A stretch of 52,352 nucleotides of DNA, taken from positions 1 to 52,352 of the forward strand of contig CALUWA010000009.1 of assembly GCA_944324365.1 (NCBI GenBank), read 5' to 3'. Source of the stretch: Candidatus Gastranaerophilales bacterium (GTDB lineage Bacteria; Cyanobacteriota; Vampirovibrionia; Gastranaerophilales; Gastranaerophilaceae). How positions within the stretch are numbered: the first letter of the stretch is position 1; the number at the start of each line of letters is the position of its first letter. The notes under the pieces are model-generated. The model did no database searches, was not told the origin of the DNA, and worked only from the letters and a program-made list of their open reading frames with translations. This document shows, piece by piece, positions 17,354 to 25,545 of the stretch. The translations under genes were made by a program, and so were the position numbers.

Positions 17354-17761
17354 TTACGACAAACTTCCTTTTAACTTATTCAATAAAAACTCAATTTCTT
17401 TGGTAAAATCTTCTATTACCGATACAACTTCAAACGCGGCTTTTTCATTATAAGTATGAGAAGTCGCATTGCGTTTTTGCCGGAAAACATCCCAGGTCTC
17501 GAGATTTGAACGTAAAAGCCCCATTTTATTTGCAGTTCTGACCATCTCGTTGAAAGTCATACCTTCTATATTTTCTGAGGCAAAAGCACTTAAAGCAAAA
17601 TAACGTTTTAACATTTTTAAGGCAAGAGAATAAGTATATTCAAATCTTTGTATCATTGAATCTCTGACTATAAGATTACTTTTATCAGAGTTATAAATAT
17701 TTATAACTTCGACTAAACTGTTATATGCTTTTTCTAACACGGTAAAATCAAAACTTTTCAT
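17354..17761 (-). CDS. hepT: HEPN-domain protein (HI0074-type nucleotidyltransferase partner), putative toxin
   Basis: A 135-residue helical protein with the HEPN Rx4H motif RNATSH inside FRQKRNATSHTYNEKAA near residue 98 and a helix-rich N-terminus (EKAYNSLVEVINIY, YTYSLALKMLKRYF). HEPN toxins cleave RNA through this motif. It is immediately upstream of the MNT gene, the usual order. The ATG is preceded at six bases by TAAAAT with no ribosome binding site, which suggests a leaderless message. Confidence 0.88.
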   Translation of the reverse strand: MKSFDFTVLEKAYNSLVEVINIYNSDKSNLIVRDSMIQRFEYTYSLALKMLKRYFALSAFASENIEGMTFNEMVRTANKMGLLRSNLETWDVFRQKRNATSHTYNEKAAFEVVSVIEDFTKEIEFLLNKLKGSLS

Positions 17762-17776
17762 AGGTAAATTTTACCA
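17762..17776 (-). promoter_or_regulatory. Leaderless-type -10 of the HEPN/MNT pair
   Basis: On the minus strand TGG-TAAAAT-TTACCT-ATG: an extended -10 six bases from the start codon. Confidence 0.6.
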
Positions 17777-17841
17777 TATTCCGCCAGGAATGACAATAAC
17801 ACTATTCTGCACTTTACACAAGCAGGATGTTAGGTTATATG

Positions 17842-19209
17842 CTAACAATTACCGCTGTATATAACTTTACCGTCCCGTATGATTTGAACCGCTGTGTTAT
17901 TTTGATTTAAAGCATATGTTCCGTCCGCATTAAGTTTTACAAGCGGATTTGCAGGGTTATATAATGATCGAAGTTCAGACTGTGTAGGTTCCATTCCATT
18001 TAAAATTATACCGCCCGCTATTCCTTTAACATTGTCACCATTATGAAAAGCCAGCTGACAGACTGTTGTTCTTCCGGCAGCACTCAAATAACAGCCATCC
18101 TGCCCAATTGTATATTCTTTACCGCCAATTTTTACAACATCACCTGATTTTATTTCAAAACCGCTTTTTTGCATTGGATGACGGATTGTAACATCTCCTG
18201 ATAAATTCTCCACAAGTCCCGGATAAGAACGCTCTATCCAGCCGCTTAAATCATTTTCAAGTTGTGAGTTATCCGTAAGATAATTTGTTACTTTGTATTT
18301 TGACAAATTTTCTCCCGGAGTTCTGAACTGTTCCGGCGGAGCATAAGGAGCATAGTTTTTCCCGCTTAAAACACCTTTATCAATAAGTTTTGCCGTTGTT
18401 AAAAGCGCAATTTTTTCACAAGCTTTTTCTTCTTCCACAGAATTTATTCTCGGAGAGTTAAGCGGCTGACCATTTGCATCACGATGTCTTGTATCGTTTA
18501 TATCACTTTCTTCGGGATGATTGAACAAATAATTTTCATCACAATGGTTTGCCTCATGCATAAGCAATTTTACCAAATCCTCGGGAGAAGAATACGTGCA
18601 GCTTGAGCTGACCCAAATACCATTTTCAATTGCCTGTGCAGACCCATAACCGTCGGCATTATAGTGAATATTCTTAATATAATTAAGCATTCTGTCACGC
18701 TTAGTTTCCGAAAGCCCAATATCAGCTAAATCCTCACTGCTCATCCCAGCCAACCCTTTTGTTAAAGTCGCTTGTGCAATATTAACATCTTTTTTTAAAT
18801 TCACAGGCGGTTCAACCTCTGTTGTTTTGACATCCTTCGTTAGATTCACCTGTTCAACATTATTAACCCGGCCGGCAGAACTTACACCGGTAACGTTATT
18901 TTCGGCCGGTTTGACCGTTTGTTTACCGGTTACAAGTGCAACAATTTTATTCCATAAATTTTGTGCAATCTCCAACGGACCCGCATGAACCACAAAGTTT
19001 TTATGCGTATCTCCTGACAAATCACTGCCGCCTTCATAGAGAGCTTCTTTGCCTTCTTGCAGATTTTTTGCATTTTCAGCTGAAACCTCCTGCATAACTT
19101 TTGTCCAGACACTGCCTGTAAGTTTTGAGGTATCATATCCCTGCTCATCAAGCTTTGCCCTTATTGCACTTGTTATGCCTTGATTTTTAACTATTTGGAT
19201 TTCGACCAT
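17842..19209 (-). CDS. Putative zinc metallopeptidase-like protein (HExxH), unknown family
   Basis: The protein has 455 residues and no signal peptide or membrane segment. A middle domain contains LLMHEANHCDENY near residue 227, an HExxH zinc-peptidase signature, with acidic EEEKACEK about 40 residues later that could supply the third ligand. The N-terminal 150 residues are Lys/Thr/Val-rich linker-like sequence, and the C-terminal 130 residues look like a beta-rich domain. The strong AGGAGAGAG ribosome binding site supports the ATG. It lies in the accessory segment next to HEPN/MNT. Peptidase activity and any role as an effector are inferences. Confidence 0.6.
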   Translation of the reverse strand: MVEIQIVKNQGITSAIRAKLDEQGYDTSKLTGSVWTKVMQEVSAENAKNLQEGKEALYEGGSDLSGDTHKNFVVHAGPLEIAQNLWNKIVALVTGKQTVKPAENNVTGVSSAGRVNNVEQVNLTKDVKTTEVEPPVNLKKDVNIAQATLTKGLAGMSSEDLADIGLSETKRDRMLNYIKNIHYNADGYGSAQAIENGIWVSSSCTYSSPEDLVKLLMHEANHCDENYLFNHPEESDINDTRHRDANGQPLNSPRINSVEEEKACEKIALLTTAKLIDKGVLSGKNYAPYAPPEQFRTPGENLSKYKVTNYLTDNSQLENDLSGWIERSYPGLVENLSGDVTIRHPMQKSGFEIKSGDVVKIGGKEYTIGQDGCYLSAAGRTTVCQLAFHNGDNVKGIAGGIILNGMEPTQSELRSLYNPANPLVKLNADGTYALNQNNTAVQIIRDGKVIYSGNC

Positions 19210-19265
19210 AGCTCTCTCCTTGTCTATATAAAAAAATTTCCGGAAAATTAATTGCTACGGGCGCA

Positions 19266-19290
19266 ATGTATCCTATCCTATCCTATCCTA
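19266..19290. repeat. Short tandem repeat of TATCC
   Basis: Four to five head-to-tail copies of TATCC lie in the 5' untranslated stretch of the HExxH gene, about 60 bases before its start. A five-base unit can change length by slippage. Being outside the coding frame, it could alter promoter spacing. Confidence 0.7.
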
Positions 19291-19375
19291 TGAGGCATTA
19301 TAATTGAATTTCAGCCGTTTTAAAGTTTATTTTTACATTTCGTTACATTATGGAAACAACAGTAAACTTATTAAT

Positions 19376-19406
19376 AAATAAGGTGCTGTGACAGCACCTT
19401 ATTTTG
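19376..19406 (-). terminator. Terminator after the plsX-fabH-small-protein run
   Basis: A perfect AAATAAGGTGCTG/CAGCACCTTATTT hairpin overlaps the stop codon of the 75-residue protein. It ends the upstream half of the fatty acid cluster, so fabD needs its own promoter. Confidence 0.8.
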
Positions 19407-19626
19407 TTTCTTGCTTTTCAAAAACATCATTCTCTAACGAATCAAGCTTATATCTTGCTAATTCTTCATCAAGTTTTATTTGTTCAGGAGTTTTAACAGT
19501 TTTTGAAGGATTTGTTTTAAGCTTCGCAATCCGTTTAGGATCGCCAAAATCAATTACCTGTGAAAATCCTGACAGCTTTGTTCCGCGGATTTTAAATCCG
19601 GAGACTTCACCCAAACGAAAACCCAT
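19399..19626 (-). CDS. Small unknown protein translationally coupled to fabH
   Basis: A 75-residue protein starting MGFRLGEVSGFKIRGTKLSG. Its ATG overlaps the fabH stop as TAATG, so it is probably translated by re-initiation. The second half is charged and helical (EQIKLDEELARYKLDSLEND). No family is recognised and no membrane segment is seen. Its coupling suggests a role linked to fabH or at least co-expression. Confidence 0.65.
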   Translation of the reverse strand: MGFRLGEVSGFKIRGTKLSGFSQVIDFGDPKRIAKLKTNPSKTVKTPEQIKLDEELARYKLDSLENDVFEKQETK

Positions 19627-20636
19627 TAGCAAATACCTTCTCTAAGTCTTACTATAGCACCGCCCCAGGTCATACCTGCGCCAAACCCGCAAAGAACCGC
19701 CGTAGTGCCTAGTTTTACATTACCTTTTTCAACACTTTCTGCCAGTGCAATCGGAATAGATGCAGCAGAAGTATTACCATAGTATTTGATATTTGTAACA
19801 ACTTTTTCGTCAGGATATCCTAAACGTTCTTGAACGGCTTGAATAATTCTGATATTTGCCTGATGCGGTATCAAATAATCAATATCTTCAGCCTTCATGC
19901 CTGCATTTGTGATAAGTTCTTCAACATAATGCGGAAGAATTTTTGCAACAAATGTATATACACCGCGCCCGTTCATCCTGATACCTTTAGGTTTTTCCTG
20001 ATATTGTTCAACAAGCGGACAATTTTTTCCGTCAAAAGAAAGTTCAATAAGGTTTCCGGAATTTCCGTCGGCCTTAATATCAATCGCTATAAGATCATCA
20101 ACGCCGTCTTCGGCTGCAGTAACAACCATTGCACCGGCACCGTCACCGAAAAGAATAGATGTAGCTCTGTCTGACCAGTCAACTAATCTTGAATTGTTAT
20201 CTGTTGCAACAATTAAAATCTTCTTATACATGCCGGATGCAATATATGCTCTTGCAATACTCAGACCATAAATTAATCCTGTACATGCCGCTGTAATATC
20301 AAAAGCCGGAATAGGTTTTGTAATCCCCAAGCGCTGATGAATATGGCAGGCAATCGCAGGATACAAATCCGGCGGAGCAGAAGATGCCGCCAATATCAAA
20401 TCAACTTCTTCAGGAGCCATTTTTGCTTTTTCCAATGCTTTTTGGGCAGCTTCAAAACCCAAATCTATAGCATTCTGCTCTCCTGAAACAACTCTTCTTT
20501 CCTTAATTCCCGTTCTTGTATAAATCCACTCATCGGAAGTTTCGTATAATTTAGTAAGATCATCATTTGTGATAACCGTTTCGGGTAAACTGTATCCAAC
20601 ACCCGCAATCCTGAGCGGAATTAATTTATCTGTCAT
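19626..20636 (-). CDS. fabH: 3-oxoacyl-[ACP] synthase III
   Basis: A 336-residue initiating condensing enzyme with the active cysteine in FDITAACTGLIYGL, histidine in LIPHQANIRII, asparagine in YYGNTSAASIPIAL and the C-terminal LCGFGAGMTWG. It joins acetyl-CoA and malonyl-ACP. It starts five bases after the plsX stop and ends in a TAATG overlap with a small gene. The cluster order up to here is canonical. Confidence 0.96.
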   Translation of the reverse strand: MTDKLIPLRIAGVGYSLPETVITNDDLTKLYETSDEWIYTRTGIKERRVVSGEQNAIDLGFEAAQKALEKAKMAPEEVDLILAASSAPPDLYPAIACHIHQRLGITKPIPAFDITAACTGLIYGLSIARAYIASGMYKKILIVATDNNSRLVDWSDRATSILFGDGAGAMVVTAAEDGVDDLIAIDIKADGNSGNLIELSFDGKNCPLVEQYQEKPKGIRMNGRGVYTFVAKILPHYVEELITNAGMKAEDIDYLIPHQANIRIIQAVQERLGYPDEKVVTNIKYYGNTSAASIPIALAESVEKGNVKLGTTAVLCGFGAGMTWGGAIVRLREGIC

Positions 20637-20641
20637 ATTGT

Positions 20642-21697
20642 TTATTCCTCATGAAATTTCGCAATTTTTTCATTTACGCCGGATTCAACCGCATTTTTTG
20701 CGACTCTAACTGCATTCTTTATAGCATAAGCCTTACTTCTGCCATGGGATATTACTGTTATCCCCTTAACCCCAAGAAGCAGAGCTCCGCCAAATTCTTC
20801 ATAATTGATTTTTGTATAAATCCTTTTCATAAACGGTTTGGCAAGCAAGCCAATAATCTTACCAAGCAAATCAACTTTGAATTCTTGTTTTAACATTCTA
20901 AATAACATTGAAGAAGTGCCTTCCGTAACTTTCAAAGCAACGTTACCTACAAAACCGTCACAGACCACAACGTCACAAACGCTCAGGAAAATTTCTTTAC
21001 CTTCGATATTTCCGACAAAGTTAATTTTGTCCTGATGTTCTTCCAGCAATTTATAAGTAGCCTGCGCAAGCTCATTTCCTTTGCCGGCTTCTTCTCCGAT
21101 GTTCAAAACTCCGACTCTCGGATGTTCAATTCCAAGCACATTCTTTGAGAAGGTTGCACCCATTATCGCAAACTGCATAAGCATTTCCGGGGTACAATTA
21201 CTGTTTGCACCGCCGTCTATTACAACGATAGGTCTTTTAATTGTCGGAAGAGTAACTGCAATTGCAGGTCTGTCAATTCCCTGCAATCTGCCAAGGCCAA
21301 ACAAACTTGATGCCATAGCTGCACCTGTAGAACCTGCGGCAACAACAGCATCCGAGCTTCCCTGCGCGACAGCATCGACTGCCAATACGATTGATGACTT
21401 TTTCTTTTTACGAATAGCCTGTCCCGGAGCTTCTCCCATTTCGATAACCTCGGAAGCATGGGTAATTTTTATATCAAGCTTGCTTGTATCAATCTTGATA
21501 CGATACTGCTTGCCGGCTTTTCCGCAATCGGAATAAAATCCTTCATGGGTAATTCTATCAAGTTCCTGCTCTATTCGGTCTTGTTTACCGACCAATTCTA
21601 TTGCAACACCATACTCTTGTGCTGCCCAAACAGCTCCTGCTACTATTTCATGAGGAGCGTGATCGCCGCCCATTGCATCTACTGCTATCCTAGTCAT
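20642..21697 (-). CDS. plsX: Phosphate acyltransferase PlsX
   Basis: About 351 residues beginning MTRIAVDAMGGDHAPHEIVAG, the standard PlsX N-terminus. A TTG five codons upstream is ignored because GAGAGGGA sits before ATG 21697. Other motifs: AAGSTGAAMASSLFGLGRL, GANSNCTPEML, GFVGNVALKVTEG, EEFGGALLLGVKG. PlsX makes acyl-phosphate from acyl-ACP for phospholipid synthesis. It lies between rpmF and fabH as expected. Confidence 0.95.
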   Translation of the reverse strand: MTRIAVDAMGGDHAPHEIVAGAVWAAQEYGVAIELVGKQDRIEQELDRITHEGFYSDCGKAGKQYRIKIDTSKLDIKITHASEVIEMGEAPGQAIRKKKKSSIVLAVDAVAQGSSDAVVAAGSTGAAMASSLFGLGRLQGIDRPAIAVTLPTIKRPIVVIDGGANSNCTPEMLMQFAIMGATFSKNVLGIEHPRVGVLNIGEEAGKGNELAQATYKLLEEHQDKINFVGNIEGKEIFLSVCDVVVCDGFVGNVALKVTEGTSSMLFRMLKQEFKVDLLGKIIGLLAKPFMKRIYTKINYEEFGGALLLGVKGITVISHGRSKAYAIKNAVRVAKNAVESGVNEKIAKFHEE

Positions 21698-21773
21698 GTT
21701 TCCCTCTCTCAAAGTCTATTTTAAACTTGATATCGAGGTTGAAAGTTTCCTTTCAACCCCGTTTATACATAAT

Positions 21774-22145
21774 TTATTTTTCTTCTTTTTCTTCAGATTC
21801 TTCAGCTTTAACTTCTTCTTCAGCTGCAGTTTCTTCGGCTTTTACTTCTTCAACTTTTTCAGCTTCTTTTGTTTCTTCTTTAGCTTCAACTTTTGTTTCT
21901 GCTTTTGGTTCAGCTGCTTTCTTAGTTGATTTTTTAGCCGGTTTTTCTTCTTTTACAACTTCTTCTTTTCTGTCTTTAAGGCTAACCGGTTTTCCTTTGT
22001 AATTGCCGCATTCTGTGCAAACTGTGTGTGTTAAAACTGTTGCTCCGCAAGTAGGGCATTTTGTAGTTTCCGGAGTTGTAGCCTTCCAATTGCTTCTTCT
22101 ATGTCCTTGAGCGGAATGTCCTGTTCTTTTCTTTGGTACTGCCAT
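21774..22145 (-). CDS. rpmF: 50S ribosomal protein L32 with a long charged C-terminal tail
   Basis: Residues 1-60 are standard L32 (MAVPKKRTGHSAQGHRRSNW, then CPTCGATVLTHTVCTECGNY with a four-cysteine zinc site). L32 is usually about 55-60 residues. This one has 123 because of a low-complexity Lys/Glu/Ala tail of roughly 60 residues from about position 61. The tail is predicted to be disordered and acidic. The order DUF177-rpmF-plsX is canonical, so this is the true L32 and not a paralogue. Confidence 0.93.
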   Translation of the reverse strand: MAVPKKRTGHSAQGHRRSNWKATTPETTKCPTCGATVLTHTVCTECGNYKGKPVSLKDRKEEVVKEEKPAKKSTKKAAEPKAETKVEAKEETKEAEKVEEVKAEETAAEEEVKAEESEEKEEK

Positions 22146-22176
22146 TTTCTTTTTTCCTTTTTATTTTTACTACTAT

Positions 22177-22668
22177 TTAATCTTTCGGTTGTATTTGAAT
22201 GTTTTTAAATACATCCATTCTCGGGTCTGATAATTCTTCTTCTTTCAAAAAATTATCTCCATTACAATTTATACCACAAACTTTTTTATTTGGTAAATTT
22301 AATATTACAGATTGATACAATAAGTCATAAATATCAATTTTATTTTCGCCGTTTAAGTCCGTAATAAACTGTCCGTCTTTGATTTCCGTTTCCTGTCCGT
22401 ACTCATCCAGCAGGGCGTGTTTTGCAAATATTTCATCTAAATTGAAATCCAGTTTATATTCAAATTCCTTTAAACACAAATCGCATTCTAATTTTAAAGT
22501 TCCCTTAACATTTCCGCAAACTTCAATAAATTCTCCGAGAGATTTTAAAGTAAGCCCGGCAGAAATCGGACCGATTGAATTTATTCCTTCAATTGTCTGG
22601 TTAAAATCATAATAGACGGTTTTTTCATCCGAATTTTCTATTTCATCTATGGTTACAATATTAGACAT
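22177..22668 (-). CDS. yceD: DUF177/YceD-family protein
   Basis: A 163-residue protein of the YceD family, linked in E. coli and plants to 23S rRNA accumulation. CDLCLKEFEYKLDFNLDEIF (near 82) and KVCGINCNGDNFLKEEELSDPRMDVFKNI near the end fit the family's conserved cysteines and the C-terminal D-P-R-hydrophobic segment. It precedes rpmF as in many bacteria. The spacing of 31 bases suggests one transcript. Confidence 0.85.
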   Translation of the reverse strand: MSNIVTIDEIENSDEKTVYYDFNQTIEGINSIGPISAGLTLKSLGEFIEVCGNVKGTLKLECDLCLKEFEYKLDFNLDEIFAKHALLDEYGQETEIKDGQFITDLNGENKIDIYDLLYQSVILNLPNKKVCGINCNGDNFLKEEELSDPRMDVFKNIQIQPKD

Positions 22669-22679
22669 TGATTTTGACT

Positions 22680-22928
22680 TTATACGTACTGTTCTTCCTG
22701 CATAGCTACTGCTGCAATTTGGTTAGCAGCAAAACAAACTTTTTTCAAAGGTCCCTGGGTTTCTTTTTCAACAACTGTGCTGCCCGGAGTTTTAATAAGC
22801 TGAGTTAATTCAGCATACAAATCCTGCGGATTTTCCACATACAGCACCATCGGAGCTGTTGTTCCCTTAATGAACACCAAAACGGATGTTCTTTTTTTGA
22901 TATTCTGCGGATTAAACTGCTGTGCCAT
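22680..22928 (-). CDS. Small conserved-looking protein upstream of yceD
   Basis: An 82-residue protein starting MAQQFNPQNIKKRTSVLVFI after a clear AAGGAGAAAATT. It looks like a small alpha/beta domain with a hydrophobic VLVFIKGTTAPMVLYV strand pair and a final CFAANQIAAVAM. I do not recognise it. Eleven bases separate it from yceD, so it probably heads the yceD-rpmF-plsX-fabH operon. Confidence 0.7.
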   Translation of the reverse strand: MAQQFNPQNIKKRTSVLVFIKGTTAPMVLYVENPQDLYAELTQLIKTPGSTVVEKETQGPLKKVCFAANQIAAVAMQEEQYV

Positions 22929-23061
22929 AATTTTCTCCTTATGATTTTAATCAAATTTTATTACAAACATATAAATATGTAAATAACTCCCCGGTAAGGT
23001 AATTGTATAACCCGGAAGGATGTTTCAAAATAACTTTGAAAAAGAAAGAGAGGATTTAATT

Positions 23062-23523
23062 ATGTATAAAAAATTTCACATAGCTGTAATTGTTGCATTA
23101 GCTTTTGGTTTGGGATATTCGGTTAATAACATTGCAATTTCTGACACCGCGCCGAAAGTCGCGGTAGTTGACGCAACAAAAATAGTTGCCAATTCATCTG
23201 CCGTAAAAACCTTAAAAGCAGATCAGGAGAAAAAAGTAAAAGCAATGCAGGCTACAATTGATAAAGCAAGAGCAGAAATTTCCAACGAAAAAGACCCGCA
23301 AAAAATCGCGCAATTAGAAGAAAAATACAGGAAAGAAATCAATCAGCAAAAAATTGCGCTTGATAACGATTACAATAAAAGATTAAATCAAATAGACACA
23401 GATATAAGAAATGCAGTTGTTGAAAAGGCGAAAGGCATGAATTACGACCTTGTGCTGCCAAAAACCATTGTTTTTTACGGCGGGGAAGATATAACCGATA
23501 TTATTGCCAAAGATATAAAATGA
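23062..23523 (+). CDS. Skp/OmpH-family periplasmic chaperone
   Basis: About 153 residues from ATG 23062, which follows AGAGAGAGGA; an upstream ATG at 23020 is not used. There is an N-terminal signal or anchor segment (FHIAVIVALAFGLGYSV), then KVAVVDATKIVANSSAVKTL, typical of OmpH, a long Lys/Gln coiled coil (60-120), and AKGMNYDLVLPKTIVFYGG near the end. Skp holds unfolded outer-membrane proteins, which agrees with the Lpt genes. It is convergent with the following gene. Confidence 0.85.
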   Translation: MYKKFHIAVIVALAFGLGYSVNNIAISDTAPKVAVVDATKIVANSSAVKTLKADQEKKVKAMQATIDKARAEISNEKDPQKIAQLEEKYRKEINQQKIALDNDYNKRLNQIDTDIRNAVVEKAKGMNYDLVLPKTIVFYGGEDITDIIAKDIK

Positions 23524-23527
23524 TTCC

Positions 23528-25408
23528 TTACAACGGTTTATTTTCAGTCCAATACAGCCTTATGAAAAAGCAGGCGACGTGCTGGATTGAATCTACCCTT
23601 ACCCATTGGCGCGTATTTTTAAACCTTATTGCATTAAGAGAGCGTTTCGGATTTTTGTGCGCAAAAGTATATTCTTCGCAGTTAAATAAAGAAAATTGGC
23701 TTTTGGCAGCAAGCTTGCAGGCTTTAAGAAAATTCTTTGCAAGAGCATCTTCGCCCATGTTGTGCGCAAGATAATACGCAGCAACCAAGCCTTCAGAACG
23801 CGCGCCGTCAGGATAATAGTGATCCCCGAAATTGTAATAATATCCGCCCTCATAATCAAGATACGGCGTTTCATCTTTTCTGTACATATGGCACATCATT
23901 GTCTGGGCATCAGTATAAACAAAATTCAAGTAATTTTCTTTTCTGAATTCTTCATCATGCGCAAATTCTTCAATTGCCTGCATAAGCCACGCATCAGAAG
24001 GTAACTCGGTAAATAATTCCGCATAAAGTTTCGGACGTTCATTCACAATCCAATCCAGTGCAATTTTTGATTTTTGGCGGACTTCTTCATTTAAATCCAT
24101 ATCATCCTTAAAATGGTTCATAAAAAGCCCGAGCCCCAAAAGTGCCTCTCCCGGATAATAGAATGAAAAAGTTTCTTTTCGTTCTTCATCAGTCATATCA
24201 ACAAGCGGCTCGCCGTTATGATACGCGGGATGAATATAGTATCCCATTAACTCTCCGCTCTCACACATTCTGCTCAAAAGATGCCTTGTAAACCCCTTAA
24301 TATATTCATCATACGACTTATCGCCGGTCGCAATTCTGTATAACATCGTCATAATCAAAGCAAGTCCGGTTCCGCCGAGTTTGCCTTTTTTATTGTAATA
24401 AGCAAAATAAGCCCTTTGTCCGTTATAATCATGTTCTTTTGATATAGAAGCCGTAAATTCTATGGCTTTTTTTGCAGCATTAATATATTTTTCGTTATGC
24501 GTCTGCAAATATGCCCTAATAAGCGTAATAGCACCGCCGCAGTGTCTTAAATCATTGTAATAAAGGTTTTCGGGTTTACGGTTAGGGTGTTCATGGTCTT
24601 TAAAGTTGTCCTGGGCGCAATCGTAATAATACAAAAACCTTCCGTCATCATACATATTCTCAACAAGCCAATCAGAAGTCTTAATAAACTGGGCAAGTAA
24701 AATGTTATAATCAAATTCGGGATATAAAATATTTCCGCGATAAATCGGAACACACTTATTATGGCAAGTCACAAATGCTCTTGTACGGAAAAGATAAATT
24801 TCGTATTCATCGGAATTTCGCAGCATATTTATTCTCTCAGTCTGCGTTTTTGCCGGTTTTTTCCCGAGTTCTGTCCGCTTTGTCAAAGTTGCAAGCGCCT
24901 GGTTTAAAGACAAATGACTGTTCACAATTGCATCTGTAGGCATATAAAACGCATTTGCACCTGTAAACACATTCTTAGCTTCCAGACCGTTTATACCAAT
25001 TTCAAACCTGTCGGCATCAAATTTTTCACTCTGTAAATGATTTAAATCCGTCATTTTTTTTTCTATAACAAATTCAAGCATAATACGGCATTTATCCGGG
25101 TTTTTAATATCAAATCCCGAAAACCGTTTATTTTCCCGTATTTTTGCCAAATTTCTGTTTATTGTGGAAGCTATATCTTCTTTTTTACATCCGTAACGAA
25201 GCGGCTGCAAACCTTCCTGAAAAAGAGTTACATACGCAAAAGACACACGCGGGTCAAAATCCCAAACTCCAGTAAAATCAAGATTGGTAAGCTTCACGGT
25301 AACTCCGTAAAATAAAGCATTACGAATACGCTTAAGCAATGCATCAATTGCCGAAAAATCCTGATTATAATATTCTTTCTCTTTTTCAATAAACAAATGA
25401 TAATCCAT
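23528..25408 (-). CDS. AMMECR1-like domain joined to a six-hairpin (alpha/alpha) glycosidase-like domain
   Basis: The protein has 626 residues. Residues 35-200 resemble a diverged AMMECR1 domain: VTLFQEGLQPLRYGC, INRNLAKIRENKRFSGF, FEIGINGLEAKNVFTG and YMPTDAIVNSHLSLNQALA follow its order. The AMMECR1 LRGCIG motif reads LRYGCK here. From about 230 to the end, repeated helix pairs (DGRFLYYYDCAQDNF, YNDLRHCGGAITLIRAYLQT, GEALLGLGLFMNHF, DGARSEGLVAAYYLAHN) suggest an (alpha/alpha)6 barrel. Substrate and activity are unknown. The ATG has TATTAT six bases before it. Confidence 0.5.
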   Translation of the reverse strand: MDYHLFIEKEKEYYNQDFSAIDALLKRIRNALFYGVTVKLTNLDFTGVWDFDPRVSFAYVTLFQEGLQPLRYGCKKEDIASTINRNLAKIRENKRFSGFDIKNPDKCRIMLEFVIEKKMTDLNHLQSEKFDADRFEIGINGLEAKNVFTGANAFYMPTDAIVNSHLSLNQALATLTKRTELGKKPAKTQTERINMLRNSDEYEIYLFRTRAFVTCHNKCVPIYRGNILYPEFDYNILLAQFIKTSDWLVENMYDDGRFLYYYDCAQDNFKDHEHPNRKPENLYYNDLRHCGGAITLIRAYLQTHNEKYINAAKKAIEFTASISKEHDYNGQRAYFAYYNKKGKLGGTGLALIMTMLYRIATGDKSYDEYIKGFTRHLLSRMCESGELMGYYIHPAYHNGEPLVDMTDEERKETFSFYYPGEALLGLGLFMNHFKDDMDLNEEVRQKSKIALDWIVNERPKLYAELFTELPSDAWLMQAIEEFAHDEEFRKENYLNFVYTDAQTMMCHMYRKDETPYLDYEGGYYYNFGDHYYPDGARSEGLVAAYYLAHNMGEDALAKNFLKACKLAAKSQFSLFNCEEYTFAHKNPKRSLNAIRFKNTRQWVRVDSIQHVACFFIRLYWTENKPL

Positions 25409-25423
25409 AAGCCAATAATATCA
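25409..25423 (-). promoter_or_regulatory. Leaderless-type -10 of the AMMECR1-like gene
   Basis: On the minus strand TGA-TATTAT-TGGCTT-ATG: an extended -10 six bases before the start codon. Confidence 0.55.
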
Positions 25424-25545
25424 TAGATTATACATATTGTAAACAAATATTAAGCAAATGAGATTTTTCATGCAATTTTCAATAAAAAAATATCTTTATA
25501 TAGATACGGGGATTAAAAAACACCGGGGAAATAAAGGAGTTAACA

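Noticed and set aside
19266-19290. TATCC repeats as a CRISPR-like array
   Set aside because: The units are contiguous five-base repeats with no spacers.
21696-22002. Phe/Ser-rich plus-strand frames opposite rpmF
   Set aside because: They mirror the Lys/Glu-rich tail of L32 on the other strand; no ribosome binding site or promoter supports them.
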